64,000 nt of DNA. Origin: Flaccisagitta enflata. Taxonomy: Eukaryota > Chaetognatha > Sagittoidea > Aphragmophora. A program made the position numbers and the translations under genes. The stretch lies in NCBI GenBank assembly GCA_965153355.1, contig OZ231126.1, positions 68,696,001-68,760,000 on the forward strand. Direction: 5' to 3'. Below, piece by piece: positions 36,616-47,817 of the stretch. Every line of letters starts with the position of its first letter. Position 1 is the first letter of the stretch. A model generated the notes under the pieces. That model had not been told where the DNA came from. It saw only the letters and a list, made by a program, of their open reading frames with translations, and made no database searches.

Positions 36616-37210
36616 CTACCTAGGAAAAAAGTCTACGTTCACTTGAGGGAACAATATATTTATGCTAAAAATGTAAACTAAACAAGGTGCTTTTTTTCTT
36701 GTTAACATCATTTGGTGTCCCGCCTAGGTTGTGACTACTACTGTTTGGCATTGTAACAATTTGCTGAGCCTCAATGTAAATTCTAACAAGATGTGTCATG
36801 AGAACTTTCCCGTAGCTTTTTATCACCCACTCAGTTGATATCACTCATTCCTCATATTCCAGATGCTTAATTTTGACAAAGATTATCGACTATAGTGACA
36901 TTTGGACTGCCAGTGCATGAAAAATATCCATTATAACAAAGAAAATATACAAAGACAATAACTGGATTCTGTGTTGACTACAGCACTCACCAAAACTGAT
37001 TTGATTCTCTTTTTTCTTCATTTTCCAAAAAGACATGTCATCTTAAAATCGCTCTCATTTCTAAACGGTTAAAGCCACAAAAATAGGATTGGTCCAAAAT
37101 GATAGATCTTTCAAATTAGTTTCTGAATCTCACCAATTTTTCTTACTTATCTTGACTAGAAGTATAGTAATTAATACTTATAGGTGAACGTAGACTTTTT
37201 TCCTAGGTAG
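36616..37210. mobile_element. 595-bp MITE with ~28-bp TIRs and TA duplication
   Basis: The left end CTACCTAGGAAAAAAGTC continues to GTTCAC and is repeated inverted at the right end (...GACTTTTTTCCTAGGTAG). TA flanks both sides (36,614-36,615 and 37,211-37,212). The interior is not palindromic and shows no coding capacity. It splits an old foldback relic. Confidence 0.85.
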
Positions 37211-37212
37211 TA

Positions 37213-37560
37213 CAGGGCTGACAAGGCCTTTAAGGCCTCTGAATGCTATTAATCCTTTGGGAGTTAATATGATTAGAGGTCAATGAGGGCTGACTGGAAG
37301 CTTGAGAGGACTGAGGAGGTTGATTTCAGGTTTCAAAGGGCTGATCAAGGGTCTAAGAGGGCAGATTTTAGGCCTTATAGGATTTATAAGAGGCCTGAGA
37401 TGGCTGAAGGGGGCACAAAAAAATTACTAGATAGATGGTCAAACAAATGCAAGGTTGTATGTTGTACAGGCTTTCGTAGTTCATCCCCTTTGACAAATCT
37501 TCCTTCCCAATCTGCAGAGACACCTTCTCAAGTCTAAATTCTGCCTACCTAGGGCCCACA
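37213..37560. repeat. Relic of AGGCCTGA-core foldback element, right half
   Basis: Diverged GGGCTGATTTCAGG/GGGCAGATTTTAGGCC units continue the relic interrupted by the MITE at 36,616-37,210. Confidence 0.6.
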
Positions 37561-39201
37561 TCAGTCCATTATCTGCAAATCAGCCCTCTCCACACTTTAG
37601 TGAGGCTTCCTATGCTTGACATAGCACACTGAAACTTTCATAGCTCAATTCTGTGTTGAAAAGTTAAATGTCCATCTGGGACTACCCCATAAACCCCAAA
37701 AAAAGAGAAACAGACTGGGATAAGGGCTTTTCAGGCTAATATTCATGAATATTGGAATCATAACAGGCCCTAAATGTAACTAAGGCATGTTGAACTTGTT
37801 CGGGGAGGGTAAGATACAGACTGATTCACCCATTGTTCAAAAAGAATAATATTTCTTACTGCCACTGCCCATTCTTTCAATTCTTTGAACATAATTGAGC
37901 ATTTCTACACCTTCATTTATTTGCTAAGTGACACAGTCACAGGGTGTGTCTGTATATAGGTAGGTAGTTGGGTAGGTTCCTCACATGCATTTGCATTACT
38001 GCCCCTGCATACCAACATAGTCCTTCCCATTGGTTTAGTATCTGGCCTTGTTTCAATATCAAAAGATCTATGAATCATTATGAAAATTAAAGCCAACTCT
38101 GAGCATTTAGCAATCTTTTTGATAGGATTTGTTGCAGCAAAAGATGCTATTTTTGCATGTTTCACTTTTGTTGCTAAGAAGAGCAATACTTGTGTTCAAA
38201 AACCTTCCCTCAATTCCTTTTCATAGTCTAAAACATATGATATAGGTTTAAGGGGTGACTTCCTTTATTACAAATTTGAGAAACAAATAGTCGGACTGTC
38301 TCTGAGGTCATAAGGACGTCTTACTCTAACTGATCAATAGATAACCTCCTCTCTAACATGATTCGTTTGGACCTGGGAGATCAACAAAAAGTTTATGATT
38401 ACCAAGATTGTTCAGGATAGCCTATGGGGTATAATCGACCCTAAGGCCAAAATCTATTGCATCTTTCTATACCAGAACAAAAATTTCAATGTGTGACACT
38501 AATGGGCCCTGCACAGGCATGAACGCGAATAAGCGTGCAGTTCATTCACATGGATGATCAGAGTCAATCAGAGCAGACAAACGCAAGCTATATAGATGAG
38601 AAAGTAAACAGAGCACCAGCTTTTCAAACGGTTGGGCAGTGGCAGTAATGCAAAAAGCGCTCACGAGTCAGGATGGACAGACCAACCGACAGACTGACAA
38701 AGCTGGGTGTAGATAGGCGTGTCTGCTTCTAGAAATGCTCTCACCTTTCTCTGGACAGACTTACCTGTTGTATGACTGCAAACTAACTATTCAGACATTC
38801 ATTTAAGGTACCTCTGCATTCATTGGTATTTATTGAAGCTGCCTGAATTAACCATACACTGGCATACACATCTGTGTGCAACAGACACTCATTGAAGACA
38901 CTCAAATGATTGGTTGTGTTCCAACACATTTGGGATGAACCACTTTCAGTGGAGCACCAATAAAGCGCACCTGCTGATAAGGATTACTCGCCTATGAGGC
39001 AGACAACCTGCTATTCTATGAGAGATTTTTCAGTTTTTCTGTATTGGCAATAACGCTAGTTCGATACAAAGCATAATTGAGCTCAAGCCCCTGAAATGCG
39101 CTCTAGTGGTGCTCAACCGTACTTATTGATGAATTCTTATAAGATCAGAAAATGCTAATGATCATTTGAAAATATCAGGATATTCGTAATAAAAGTAAAC
39201 A
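37561..39201. other. No gene recognised; decayed CYGT elements
   Basis: A plus-strand relic spans about 37,925-38,052 (ACAGTCACAGGG, GGTAGGTAGTTGGG, GCATTACTGCCCCTGC, TATCTGGCCTTGTTTC). A minus-strand relic spans about 38,625-38,738 (TGGGCAGTGGCAGTAATGC, GACCAACCGACAGACTGACAAAG). Nothing else was recognised. Confidence 0.5.
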
Positions 39202-39690
39202 GGTCGCCCAAGGGCAATAGTGTGGTCAGCGATACCCGTTGCCCTGCTTTGCATGGTTGTAAATCAGAATGAGAGGCAGGGCAGCGGCCCCGAAGGGGAC
39301 AAAGTCCTGTAGAACACAGGGGACTTTCGTTCATTCATCCATTTGTCCGTCCGTCCATCTGTCCCCCCCTCGACCCTCTCAGGCCTGAAATCTGTCCTCT
39401 CAGGCTTTGAATCTGAGAGGGCAGATTTCAGGCCTGAGAGGGCAGATTCAAGGCCTGAGAGGACAGGTTTCAGGCCTGAAAAAAAACAAATTTTAGGCGT
39501 GAGAGGGCAGACTCAAGGCCTGAGAGGGCAGATTTCAGGCCTGAGAAGGCAGATTTTAAGCCTGAGAAGACAGAATTCCGGCCTGAGAGGGTCTAGGGGG
39601 GACAAACGAATGGACAAATGAACGAAAGAACGAAGGAACAAATGTCCCCTGTGTTCTACAGGACTTCGTCCCCTTCGGGGCCGCAGCCCA
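39202..39690. mobile_element. Foldback element FB-1 with AGGCCTGA minisatellite core
   Basis: The left arm runs GGTCGCCCAAGGGCAATA, GATACCCGTTGCCCTGC, GGGCAGCGGCCCCGAAGGGGAC, GTCCTGTAGAACACAGGGG, then a GTCCGTCC run. The core is ~21-bp units CCCTCTCAGGCCTGAAATCTG that flip orientation midway. The right arm mirrors the left (GGACAAACGAATGGAC, CCTGTGTTCTACAGGAC, GTCCCCTTCGGGGCC). There is no coding capacity. The family recurs at least six times in this window. Confidence 0.9.
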
Positions 39691-39978
39691 AAAATCAGAT
39701 GCATCACAAGCTTATGACAACAAAAGTCAGTCCCAATTTATAAACGACAGCTCGGTTGTCGGCACCATTGTCACAAGGCCGTCGATGTGATGAACACTGC
39801 CACGATAGCCACCAGAAAGCATTAGCCACTCTTGTCAATGCAACTTTGCTCGTGAGCCAAATAATTCGTCTATCTTTCTCTTTCAAAAGAATCGCACTCT
39901 GTTGAATAAGGGAATTTAATGATTAGAGGTCTGATATATGATATACTTTAGGCACTTTAAAGTCTCGGTCGGTCTCTG

Positions 39979-40073
<95 letters not shown>

Positions 40074-40254
40074 TAACCTGGTTATGGATTGATGAATTTG
40101 TGTATTCCTTCATACCGTTGTCAATGACATCCTGACACCTTTCTATTGTATTCTTTCATAAAGCACATGAGGATGCTACGTTGCACAGTCCATCAAATCC
40201 CGCCCTGATGGGAAACAAGTGTCGGGGGTCGCAATATCATTGCGGATGGGTGGG
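39691..40254. other. Spacer with (CT)n
   Basis: (CT)n occupies about 39,989-40,070. A CYGT right-end-like block (GGGTCGCAATATCATTGCGGATGGGTGGGC) is at about 40,223-40,255. No gene was recognised. Confidence 0.6.
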
Positions 40255-40385
40255 CTTGGGCTGATTGCATCGCCGCCATTCTTTAAATCACGCCATTGCG
40301 ACCAGGTAATATTATTATTTTGCAAAAATATGACCAAACGAGCCCATGCGCAACATTCTACGCGCTTGGGAACCTTTTTTAGGGC
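40255..40385 (+). repeat. Inverted duplicate, left partner
   Basis: About 125 bp, containing TGATTGCATCGCC, GCGACCAGGTAAT, CGAGCCCATGCGCAACATTC and GGAACCTTTTTTAG, reappears inverted at 43,082-43,205 at roughly 85-90% identity by eye. Confidence 0.8.
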
Positions 40386-40661
40386 GCGGTCAAAGGTGAG
40401 ACGATTGAATGTTAATGAGACGCTGTTTTGACTTGTGCAAGGATAATAATTGCCCACTTGGCATACATAGTCCAACCACCTAATGCTGCTTGAAGAATTT
40501 TCAGTTGCGGACATGTAACTGCATAAGCGCTGTTTTTAGTTGGTAGATCCATCGGTCGGTCTGTTGGTCTGTCAGTCTGTTACAAAGTCGCTTTTTGAGT
40601 TTTTTTTGTACTGCTCACGCCGCCAGTCAAAAGACCTGTAAAATAATTTGAAAAGCGGCAA

Positions 40662-40919
40662 AACAGGGCAGGATACGTGGCTACCCAGGTCATATGTGGG
40701 TGGGCGGGGTTAAATCCCACTTCAATGGATTTCAAGGGATCAACAAATCTTATTTGTAGATGCAATTCTTTAAAAGCCAATCGAAAAAACAAGTAGGTCT
40801 GATATGTGAGGTCATTAGGCTATTTGGGGAGAAGCAGTGAGGTCAAAAAATAAACAAGGTCCAAATTCGACCTATAGATGCGTCTGTTGGGGTCCCTTCC
40901 TGCAACTGAACTTGTTATC

Positions 40920-41007
<88 letters not shown>

Positions 41008-41629
41008 AAACTTGGTCGAATTTAATTACAAAAAACACCACGGATGGACAGACCGATGAATGGACCAATAGATGGACGGAACCACAGATGGACTGACATC
41101 ACAGACAAATACTTTTACAGACGGGACCCTAATAAGAGCGGAGGAGGGACCCAAAGTTTTAGCATCACCCCCTACAGCTTATATAGCTCCAACATTCTTC
41201 TCAATTCCTATGGCGGTTTACACCTTAGGTGTATATAATTGGCGCCACCATGGCGAATTTTGAATTTCCACCTAGAACACCCTTAGATTTCGCAAAATCA
41301 TCCTCCGGGGCCCGAAAAAAATTGAACAATTTTTTCTTCAATTTTGAAAAAAATTTGGGGGTGTTCTAGGTGGAAATTCAAAAATCGCCACGGTGGCGCC
41401 AATTGTATTCACCTAAGGTATATTCCGCCACAGCAAGTAAGAAATTTGCTTGAACTGTATAAGCTGTAGGGGGTGATGCTACAATTTGGGTCCCTCCTCC
41501 GCTCTTATTAGGGTCCCGTCTGTATAGAGATGCGAATAAAAAATAGAACAAAAAAAATGTGAGGGACGAACTGACCGACCAAGGGATGGACAAAACAGGG
41601 TGTAGAGTCGCGTAGCACACGACTGTAAA
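40662..41629 (-). repeat. CYGT element broken by (GA)n and a MITE
   Basis: On the plus strand it starts AAACAGGGCAGGATACGTGGCTACCCAGG and continues GGGTGGGCGGGG, TGAGGTCATTAGGC and GAAGCAGTGAGGTCA. (GA)n lies at 40,923-41,003, then GGACAGACCG-type units. It is cut by the MITE at 41,118-41,522 and resumes with GACCGACCAAGGG, ending GTAGAGTCGCGTAGCACACGAC. Confidence 0.75.
41118..41522. mobile_element. 405-bp palindromic MITE nested in CYGT element
   Basis: The TIRs begin CAGACGGGACCCTAATAAGA and extend through GCGGAGGAGGGACCCAAA. The inner arms also pair (TTGGCGCCACC..GGCGAATTTT, CACCTAGAACACC), so nearly the whole element folds. TA flanks it on both sides (41,116-41,117 and 41,523-41,524). 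It has no coding capacity; Tc1/mariner type is likely. Confidence 0.88.
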
Positions 41630-41856
41630 GAAAACAGGCCATAAGTGGAACTCCGCTAAAAGAGTGAAGTGCGTTTAATTGTATGAACCAAGTTTTTGAA
41701 AAGGAGCAAAAATGTCGCTGGTCGATCCTAAATTATGAAAGAAATGATAGAAAAAAAATATTGTTTTGAATTTCAGCGTTTTCAAACAATTTTGACGCAA
41801 TTTTGGATAGTAATTCAAACAACCACTCACACACCGCTTCACAAATGCTTTTTGAA

Positions 41857-42250
41857 CAGCAGCCCTGAAGGGGACAAAGTCCTGAAGAACACAGGGGGAC
41901 TTTTGTTTTTCCATTCGTTTGCCCATTCATTCCTCCCCCAGGCCCTCTCAGACCTGAAATTTACCCTCTCAGGCCTGAAATGAACCCTCTCAGGCCTAAA
42001 ATCAGCCCTCTCAGGCCTGAAATCTGTCCATTTAGGCCTTTAAACTGTTTGAATCTGGGAGGGCAGATTTAAGGCCTGAGAGGGCAGAATCAAGGCCAGA
42101 GTGGGCAGATTTTAGGCCTGAGAAGGCCTGTTGGGGATTGGTAGATAGACGAATGAAAAATAAAGGTCAACCTGTGTTCTACAGGACTCCTCTCACTCTT
42201 ATTGACAATCATGCAATGTGTATTGCTGACATATTGCCCTTGGGCGACTG
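41857..42250. mobile_element. Foldback element FB-2
   Basis: CAGCAGCCCTGAAGGGGAC, GAACACAGGGGGACTTTTG, about ten core units that flip near 42,055, CCTGTGTTCTACAGGAC and a final ATTGCCCTTGGGCGAC. The right arm has lost its GTCCCCTTCGGGG block. Confidence 0.85.
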
Positions 42251-42291
42251 GTTTCACCATCCTACAATTTTTCCATTATTTCTCGTTTGTA

Positions 42292-42760
42292 TGTTTCTTT
42301 CCCCCAGGCCCTCTCAGGCCTTAAATCTGCCCTCTTAGGCCTGAAGTCTACTCTCTCAGGCCTGAAATCTGCCCTCTCAGGCCTTGAATCTGGCTTCTCA
42401 GGCCTTAAATGTGCCCCCTCAGGCCTGAAATCTGCCCTCTCAGGTTTCAAATCTGCCCTCTCAGGCCCTTTCAGACCTGAAATTTGCCCTCTCAGATTCA
42501 AGGCCTGACAGGGCAGATTTCAGGCCTTAGAGAGTAGATGTCAGGCCTGAGAGGGCAGATTTAAGAACTGAGAGGGCCTAGGAGGACGAACTGACGGATG
42601 ATTGAATGGACGGATGGACAAACAAAATTCCCCGTGTTCTATGTAGAACTTTGTCTCCTTTGGGACCGCTGCCCTGCTTCCCCTTACTCCTACTAATTAA
42701 TAATAATGCAAAGCAGGTCAACGAGTATCGCTGACCACATATTGCCCTTGGGCGACCTGT
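42292..42760. mobile_element. Foldback element FB-3, left arm truncated
   Basis: It starts directly in the core (CCCCCAGGCCCTCTCAGGCC). About nine units in one orientation and three or four flipped are followed by a full right arm: GGACGGATGGACAAAC, CCCGTGTTCTATG, GGGACCGCTGCCCTGC, ATCGCTGACCACATATTGCCC and TTGGGCGACC. Confidence 0.85.
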
Positions 42761-42894
42761 TGGGGCCTTAAGGCAAGGATTGGGGTCTCGCGGCTGGTTT
42801 CAGAGTCTCCAGGCTGGGATCAAAGCCATCAGGAGGGGGGGGGGGACGGAGAAGGAGGAGAAGATCTCCCATATGTGAGAAGGCAGAAGATAGC

Positions 42895-42974
42895 AGTCGC
42901 AAAAGAGGACCGACCAACTAACCAACCAATGGACGGACCTAGCAGGCTATAGAGTCGCGTAGCTCGCGACTTAA
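42895..42974 (-). repeat. CYGT element, left-end fragment
   Basis: GGACCGACCAACTAACC, AATGGACGGACC and GCAGGCTATAGAGTCGCGTAGCTCGCGAC, with a hairpin at the terminus. Confidence 0.75.
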
Positions 42975-43081
42975 AACAAGCTCAACACAGGCAGCGATGT
43001 GCAGAGGGGCCCTCTTCCACATATATCAGTTTGGATATAGTGAGGGATATTGTTCCACTTGTTGTAAATCTACGATTCCAC

Positions 43082-43205
43082 CCTAAAAAAGGTTCCAAAG
43101 CGAGTAGAATGTTGCGCATGGGCTCGTTTGATCACATTTTTGCAAAGTAACAATAAAACCTGGTCGCAAAGGCGTGATTTCAAGTATGAAGGCGATGCAA
43201 TCACC
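43082..43205 (-). repeat. Inverted duplicate, right partner
   Basis: Reverse complement of 40,255-40,385. The ~2.7 kb between the partners holds a CYGT element, a MITE, FB-2 and FB-3. Confidence 0.8.
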
Positions 43206-43289
43206 TACATAGTACATGAATGTATCAGAGAGATTTGTCAAGAAAGAAAATGGTTTCAGGCGATACTTTTATAAATCTTGTTGATTTTT

Positions 43290-43810
43290 GGGCAGCGGCC
43301 CCGAAGGGGACGAAGTCCGGTAGAACACAGGGGGACTTTTGTTCGTCCGTTTGTCCATTCGTTTGTTCGTTCGTTAGTCCCCCCCAGGCCCTCTCAGGCC
43401 TGAAATCTGCCCTCTGAGGCCTGAAATCTGCCCTCTGAGGCTTGAAATCTGCCCTCTCGGGCCTTGAATCTACCCTCTCAGGCCTGAAATCTGCCTTCTC
43501 AGGCCTGAAACCTGTACTCTCAGGCCTTAGATCTGCCCTTACAGATTCAAAATGAGCTTCATGTATTGGGAAAACCCAATACAATCGCTCAGGCCTGCTG
43601 AGAGGTTGGATTTGAGGCTGGGGAGGCCGGATTTGAGGCCTGAGAGGCCGGATTTGAGGCCTGAGAGGCTGGATTTGAGGTCTCAGAGGCCAGATTTGAG
43701 GCTTGAGGGGCCTGATGGGGGGGGGGGGGGGGGACGAACAAATAAACAAAGGGACGAACGAAAGTTCCCCTGTGTTCTACAGGACTTCGTCCCCTTTGGG
43801 GCCGCTGCCC
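43290..43810. mobile_element. Foldback element FB-4
   Basis: GGGCAGCGGCCCCGAAGGGGAC and TAGAACACAGGGGGACTTTTG, then nine or more core units. At 43,560-43,600 there is a TATTGGG/CCCAATAC hairpin block. Flipped units follow (GGCCGGATTTGAGGCCTGAGA), a G run of ~16, and the mirrored right arm ending GGGGCCGCTGCCC. Both arms are present. Confidence 0.9.
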
Positions 43811-43847
43811 AAAAGGCCGAGTTTACAAAATTTTGATCTTAGAAAGA

Positions 43848-43912
43848 ATGAATGAATAAATGAATGAATGAATGAATGAATGAATGAATGAATAAATGAA
43901 TAAATGAAAAAA
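43848..43912. repeat. (TGAA)n microsatellite
   Basis: About 65 bp of TGAA, abutting FB-4 and its flank. Confidence 0.93.
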
Positions 43913-44180
43913 TGAGTAATAGGTTGAAGGATTAAAAGCGAGAAGGTCAAAAGAAGGCTGAGAGCGCCCATTTTGCACACTTTGTCCGTTTTTTTTTTTA
44001 AACATGAGAGGTCAAAAAAAAATAAAAAAGACACAAGAGTGTGCACGCCGGGCACGCAGCTATCAAAAGCTGCGTGCCAAACAGCGAAACTGCGTGCACC
44101 GGTTACGCGGGCACGCTTTATTTTCAGGCCTGATCATAACTATATTCACGCCACTCTCTGCCCCATCAGCTTTCAGAACA

Positions 44181-44403
44181 AGTGACGTGGGGTCACAATA
44201 TCGTTGCGGACGGGTGGGCAGGGGCATCAAACCCCCATCCACCCCCGAACCCACTTGGAACACTCAAGCGTACACAAAAAGTATCAAAAACGCTCGTTTT
44301 CAACTCAATCACCATCAAAGACGGACCGATGGACCGACAAATGAACGGACGGACGGACGAATGGACAAAGCCTCTGATAGATTTGCGTGTCCGCAACTAA
44401 AAA
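44181..44403 (-). repeat. CYGT element, second subfamily
   Basis: It has the alternative right end (plus strand AAGTGACGTGGGGTCACAATATCGTTGCGGACGGGTGGGCAGGGGC), CCCCATCCACCCCCGAACCC, AAAACGCTCGTTTTC, an ACGG-type run, and the left end TTTGCGTGTCCGCAACTAAAAA. Confidence 0.85.
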
Positions 44404-44849
44404 CCATCACTTGAGCTACTTCATTGAAATGCGGAAGCAGGAAATGAGCCTCTTTCTGAGGGGCTCATTGCTCCCATCGTACTGTAGGAGTCTGTTAGCG
44501 GAAGTCACCGAAACTTCCCATCCCACGAGGGAAAAAGGAACACGAATCCGAGAATGGAGCCGTGAAGCGAGCATAGAGAGTGAGCGTTGCTAGCGAACAA
44601 ATGAAGCGAGCGACCGAGTAGGCGTTTCAAAACGCGATCCTCTGGTGTAGAAACAGGCCCATTTAGACACTCACCAGTTTGCCGGCGTATGTCATTGCTG
44701 TAATCGCCTTAGCTGTTGGAGACTCCGTCGATGTCAGAACCAGAATGAGTGATTGATCGATATGCATAGGAGCTTACAGATGCATGTGTACATGCATGTA
44801 TGCAGGCCTGATGAATACACTTACAAATACACACGCATAGACAAGCGTA

Positions 44850-44850
<1 letters not shown>
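44404..44850. other. No recognised gene
   Basis: GC-balanced sequence with GAAGCGAGC-type short repeats near 44,560-44,610, followed by TGCATGTGTACATGCATG. I do not recognise it. Confidence 0.4.

Positions 44851-44940
<90 letters not shown>
44851..44940. repeat. (CA)n microsatellite
   Basis: About 90 bp of pure CA. Confidence 0.96.
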
Positions 44941-44942
<2 letters not shown>

Positions 44943-45104
44943 TACCATCGTCTTTATGGCTGCAGCGCGTATTTGTTCCTGCAGATGATATCATATTGAG
45001 TAGATCGTTCCCATGTCTTTTGTCGACGTCAAATGAATACAGCCTGCAAGGAACCAAACATATCCTATCATAGATTCTCTGTCAACTATCATGTCTGATA
45101 TTTC

Positions 45105-45340
45105 CAGGGACGGGGAGAGTGTCCACCCCCCTCTGAGAAGGGGGGCCCGGGCTGCAGGGGGGCCCAGGAAGGCCCTCTGAGGCTGAGAAAAAAAAGAGAA
45201 GAAAGGAGAAAAAAAAAAGAGAAAAAGAAAGAAGAGAAAAAAAAAGAAAAAAAAAGAACAAAACTAAATAGGAATGAAGGGGGGGAGGGCCCGGCCAAAG
45301 GGGCTAGTAGGGGGGCCCGCCATTTCTCTCCCCGCCCCTG
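45105..45340. mobile_element. 236-bp hAT-type MITE with 8-bp target duplication
   Basis: The ends are CAGGGACGGGGAGAG and CTCTCCCCGCCCCTG. The perfect 8-bp duplication GATATTTC is at 45,097-45,104 and 45,341-45,348. A CAGGG-type terminus with an 8-bp duplication is the hAT signature. The interior has G-rich blocks and an AAGAGAAAA-rich middle with no coding capacity. Confidence 0.93.
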
Positions 45341-45412
45341 GATATTTCCATCTGTGTTTGTGTCTGTCCCAGTTTGTCTCTGTCATTCTTTTGTCAAATT
45401 GGTCAGGCTGTG

Positions 45413-45632
45413 TTTTTTGTTGCAGACACGAAACTCTAAAAGAGGCTTTATCCGTCCTTCCGTTGGTCCGTCCGTCCATTGGTCCTCGGTGATCGAGTCA
45501 AAAAGTGTGAAAATGCGCATTTTTGATGCTGCAGTCATGATTGTCTCTGTGTGTGAGTGAGCATGGGATGTAGTATGGTATGGATAGGGGTTGCCCATCC
45601 GACCCCAACGATATTGTGACCCCACGTCACTT
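45413..45632 (+). repeat. CYGT element, second subfamily
   Basis: Left end TTTTTTGTTGCAGACACGAAACTCTAAAAGAGGC, CCGTCCATTGGTCC and GATCGAGTCAAAAAGTG. The right end is GATATTGTGACCCCACGTCACTT. Confidence 0.83.
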
Positions 45633-45689
45633 GTTTCATCTATCTTTGTTTTTATATGTCTATCATTTTGAATGTGTGTGTTTGTTATT

Positions 45690-45696
<7 letters not shown>

Positions 45697-45779
<83 letters not shown>
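45697..45779. repeat. (GT)n microsatellite
   Basis: About 80 bp of GT. Confidence 0.96.
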
Positions 45780-45782
<3 letters not shown>

Positions 45783-46066
45783 GAGGCTTGTTTCAAGAAA
45801 CACTGGGTCAACTTCACAAAATGATATATACCGTAGGCTCACACTTACCAGGCAGTTGTATGACAGTTTGAAGAAAGCTTCTTTTAATTTTCTAAGTAAC
45901 AACATTTCACATGATCACGTTCGCGGTCTACCTTTGTGCTCTCACCTGTAAATACATGACATGTTTTCAAATGTCTCTTTCTGTCTGTTACTCCAGCGCT
46001 CTATCTTTGTCTATGTCTGTCTCTGTCTTGATCTCTGTCTGTGTGTCTCTGGTTATGTCTGTGTGT

Positions 46067-46069
<3 letters not shown>

Positions 46070-46107
<38 letters not shown>

Positions 46108-46316
46108 TTGGGAAATCTTGACAAAGATATTGCGCTGTCTGGTAGAGAACAAGTTGAACGTTCTGCTACTGCGATCGACGATGCAGTTGTGTAGAGGTCT
46201 TCGAAGGGCTGCTATGCAGTTTTCGTGCTCTACTTTAAAATATAGGGTGCACATGTGGACGTGCTTGTAATGATAATCATTCCATCGCAAAAAAAAAAAA
46301 AAAAAAAAAAAAAAAA
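46070..46316. repeat. (CT)n and A-run
   Basis: (CT)n occupies about 46,070-46,104 and an uninterrupted run of ~27 A is at 46,290-46,316. The A run could be the tail of a retrocopy, but no source gene is visible upstream. Confidence 0.85.
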
Positions 46317-47277
46317 CTGGCAACGGAATGAGCTCGGCGCATCAAGAATCTCTTAACTGCTGAAATTTGGTAGTGCACACATCTACATGTTCATTCGACG
46401 ACTAAAGAATTACATGACGTAACCTCGTGTCACTTCTAATTGCATTTGGGTTAGAGAATCATGACATGATCACTCAAAGTCAAAACCACGTAATCTCTTC
46501 GAGGCTGTTATTCCTAGACGGCTCTTTCCAGCAAGCTGAAACTTATATTATATACAGAGCATGTAAGAATCTTACTATTTACAGAGTTATTTTTACCTTG
46601 TTGCTTTTACAGTGAAACTTGGTTATTCCGCACCTCTGAAAGATCCTTTACTGTACATGTATGGTAATCAACACTTAGATGACACCTGTCATGAAAAAAA
46701 AATTTTCAACAAAATCTGTGGCTTTCAAAAGCTGTTTTTTTCGAAAAATCTCGAAACACCACATTTGACCCTGGATTTGTCTTGGACACAACTTGAACAT
46801 GCCCTCACATCATTTTCGATATTTCTTTTATGATGCTACATGACTGTATTCATCCCTTAAGACTGACTCAGAATATAGTGGGAACAGAGAAAGTGATGCA
46901 CCGCGAATTTCACTTAATCCAGTTTTTGTGTTCATGGGTTTGTGATCAAGATTGACCAAAGAAAGGCACAACACCAGGCCCCTCAATTTTATTTGAATTT
47001 TAGAGTTGATGCCAAAACTAAATCTTAGAAAAATTTATGAAGCAAATACTTGTAGAACCGTATGAGCAATTCCCTTTGGAGGCTCCTTAATTTGAACCAG
47101 TCGCAAATTTCCGTCATTTTTGTCGATTTCAACGTCACTGACAGTACCTAGTAAATAGGCCCTTAATTGCAATTTCTTGTACTTATGACTAAAAGGACCA
47201 TCAATTTTATTCACTTATACATGCATATTACAGAAAATATGCTCCCTTTTTATGCTCTAATACTTTGTTGCATTTAC
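46317..47277. other. No recognised feature
   Basis: AT-rich unique-looking sequence. No gene or repeat was recognised. Confidence 0.4.
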
Positions 47278-47478
47278 CAGCTATCCCAAGACACCCTACC
47301 CAAGGCATATGCGGGTGGACAGGGGCAGTGATGAAATAGGTTAATTTAATATTTGGGCAGGCGCAGTTGTGGAAAAAAAACCTGTGAACGCCGAAAGAGC
47401 AAAGTGTTACGGACGTAAGGACATATGGACCGGCCGACGGACTGGCTGACAGACAAAGCGTATTGTAGAGTCCTTCAA
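47278..47478 (-). repeat. CYGT element, diverged
   Basis: Plus strand: CCAAGACACCCTACCCAAGGC, GCGGGTGGACAGGGGCAG, ATTTGGGCAGGCGCAG, GGACCGGCCGACGGACTGGC and AAAGCGTATTGTAGAGTC. The terminal hairpin is lost. Confidence 0.7.
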
Positions 47479-47535
47479 ACCACCTGCAACAGCTTTTATC
47501 CATATAGAATAAATAATCGCAAAAACCGTCAGCAG

Positions 47536-47817
47536 CAGGGGCGTATTAGAAGGGGTCGCCGGGGTAGCCATGGCTACCCCTGTTGGGACACAAAATATAA
47601 AGAAAGAGAGAAAGAGAAAAAAAGAAAAAGAGAGAGAAAGAAAGAGAAAAAGAAAGAAAGGGCAATGTTTTTTTCATTGTTTTAAATATATATTAATCAA
47701 TATTCTTTTTAAAAGATACATAAAAATTAGGCAAATAGTTTTCATCAGGTCATAAAATTTGTTGGGACACAAACTGGGGGTGGCTACCCCTAAAACTTTG
47801 GCTCCCATACGCCCCTG
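47536..47817. mobile_element. 282-bp hAT-type MITE with perfect 8-bp target duplication
   Basis: The terminal inverted repeats CAGGGGCGTAT and ATACGCCCCTG are flanked by GTCAGCAG at 47,528-47,535 and 47,818-47,825. The interior contains the palindrome GGGGTAGCCATGGCTACCCC and two direct copies of GTTGGGACACAAA around a purine-rich (AAAGAG) middle. It is non-coding. The target is a foldback relic: GTCAGCAG-TACCCGTTGCCC matches the FB arm GTCAGCGATACCCGTTGCCC. Confidence 0.94.

Noticed and set aside
46290-46316. Poly-A run as the tail of a processed pseudogene
   Set aside because: No coding sequence or duplicated flank could be recognised upstream. It may be simple slippage.
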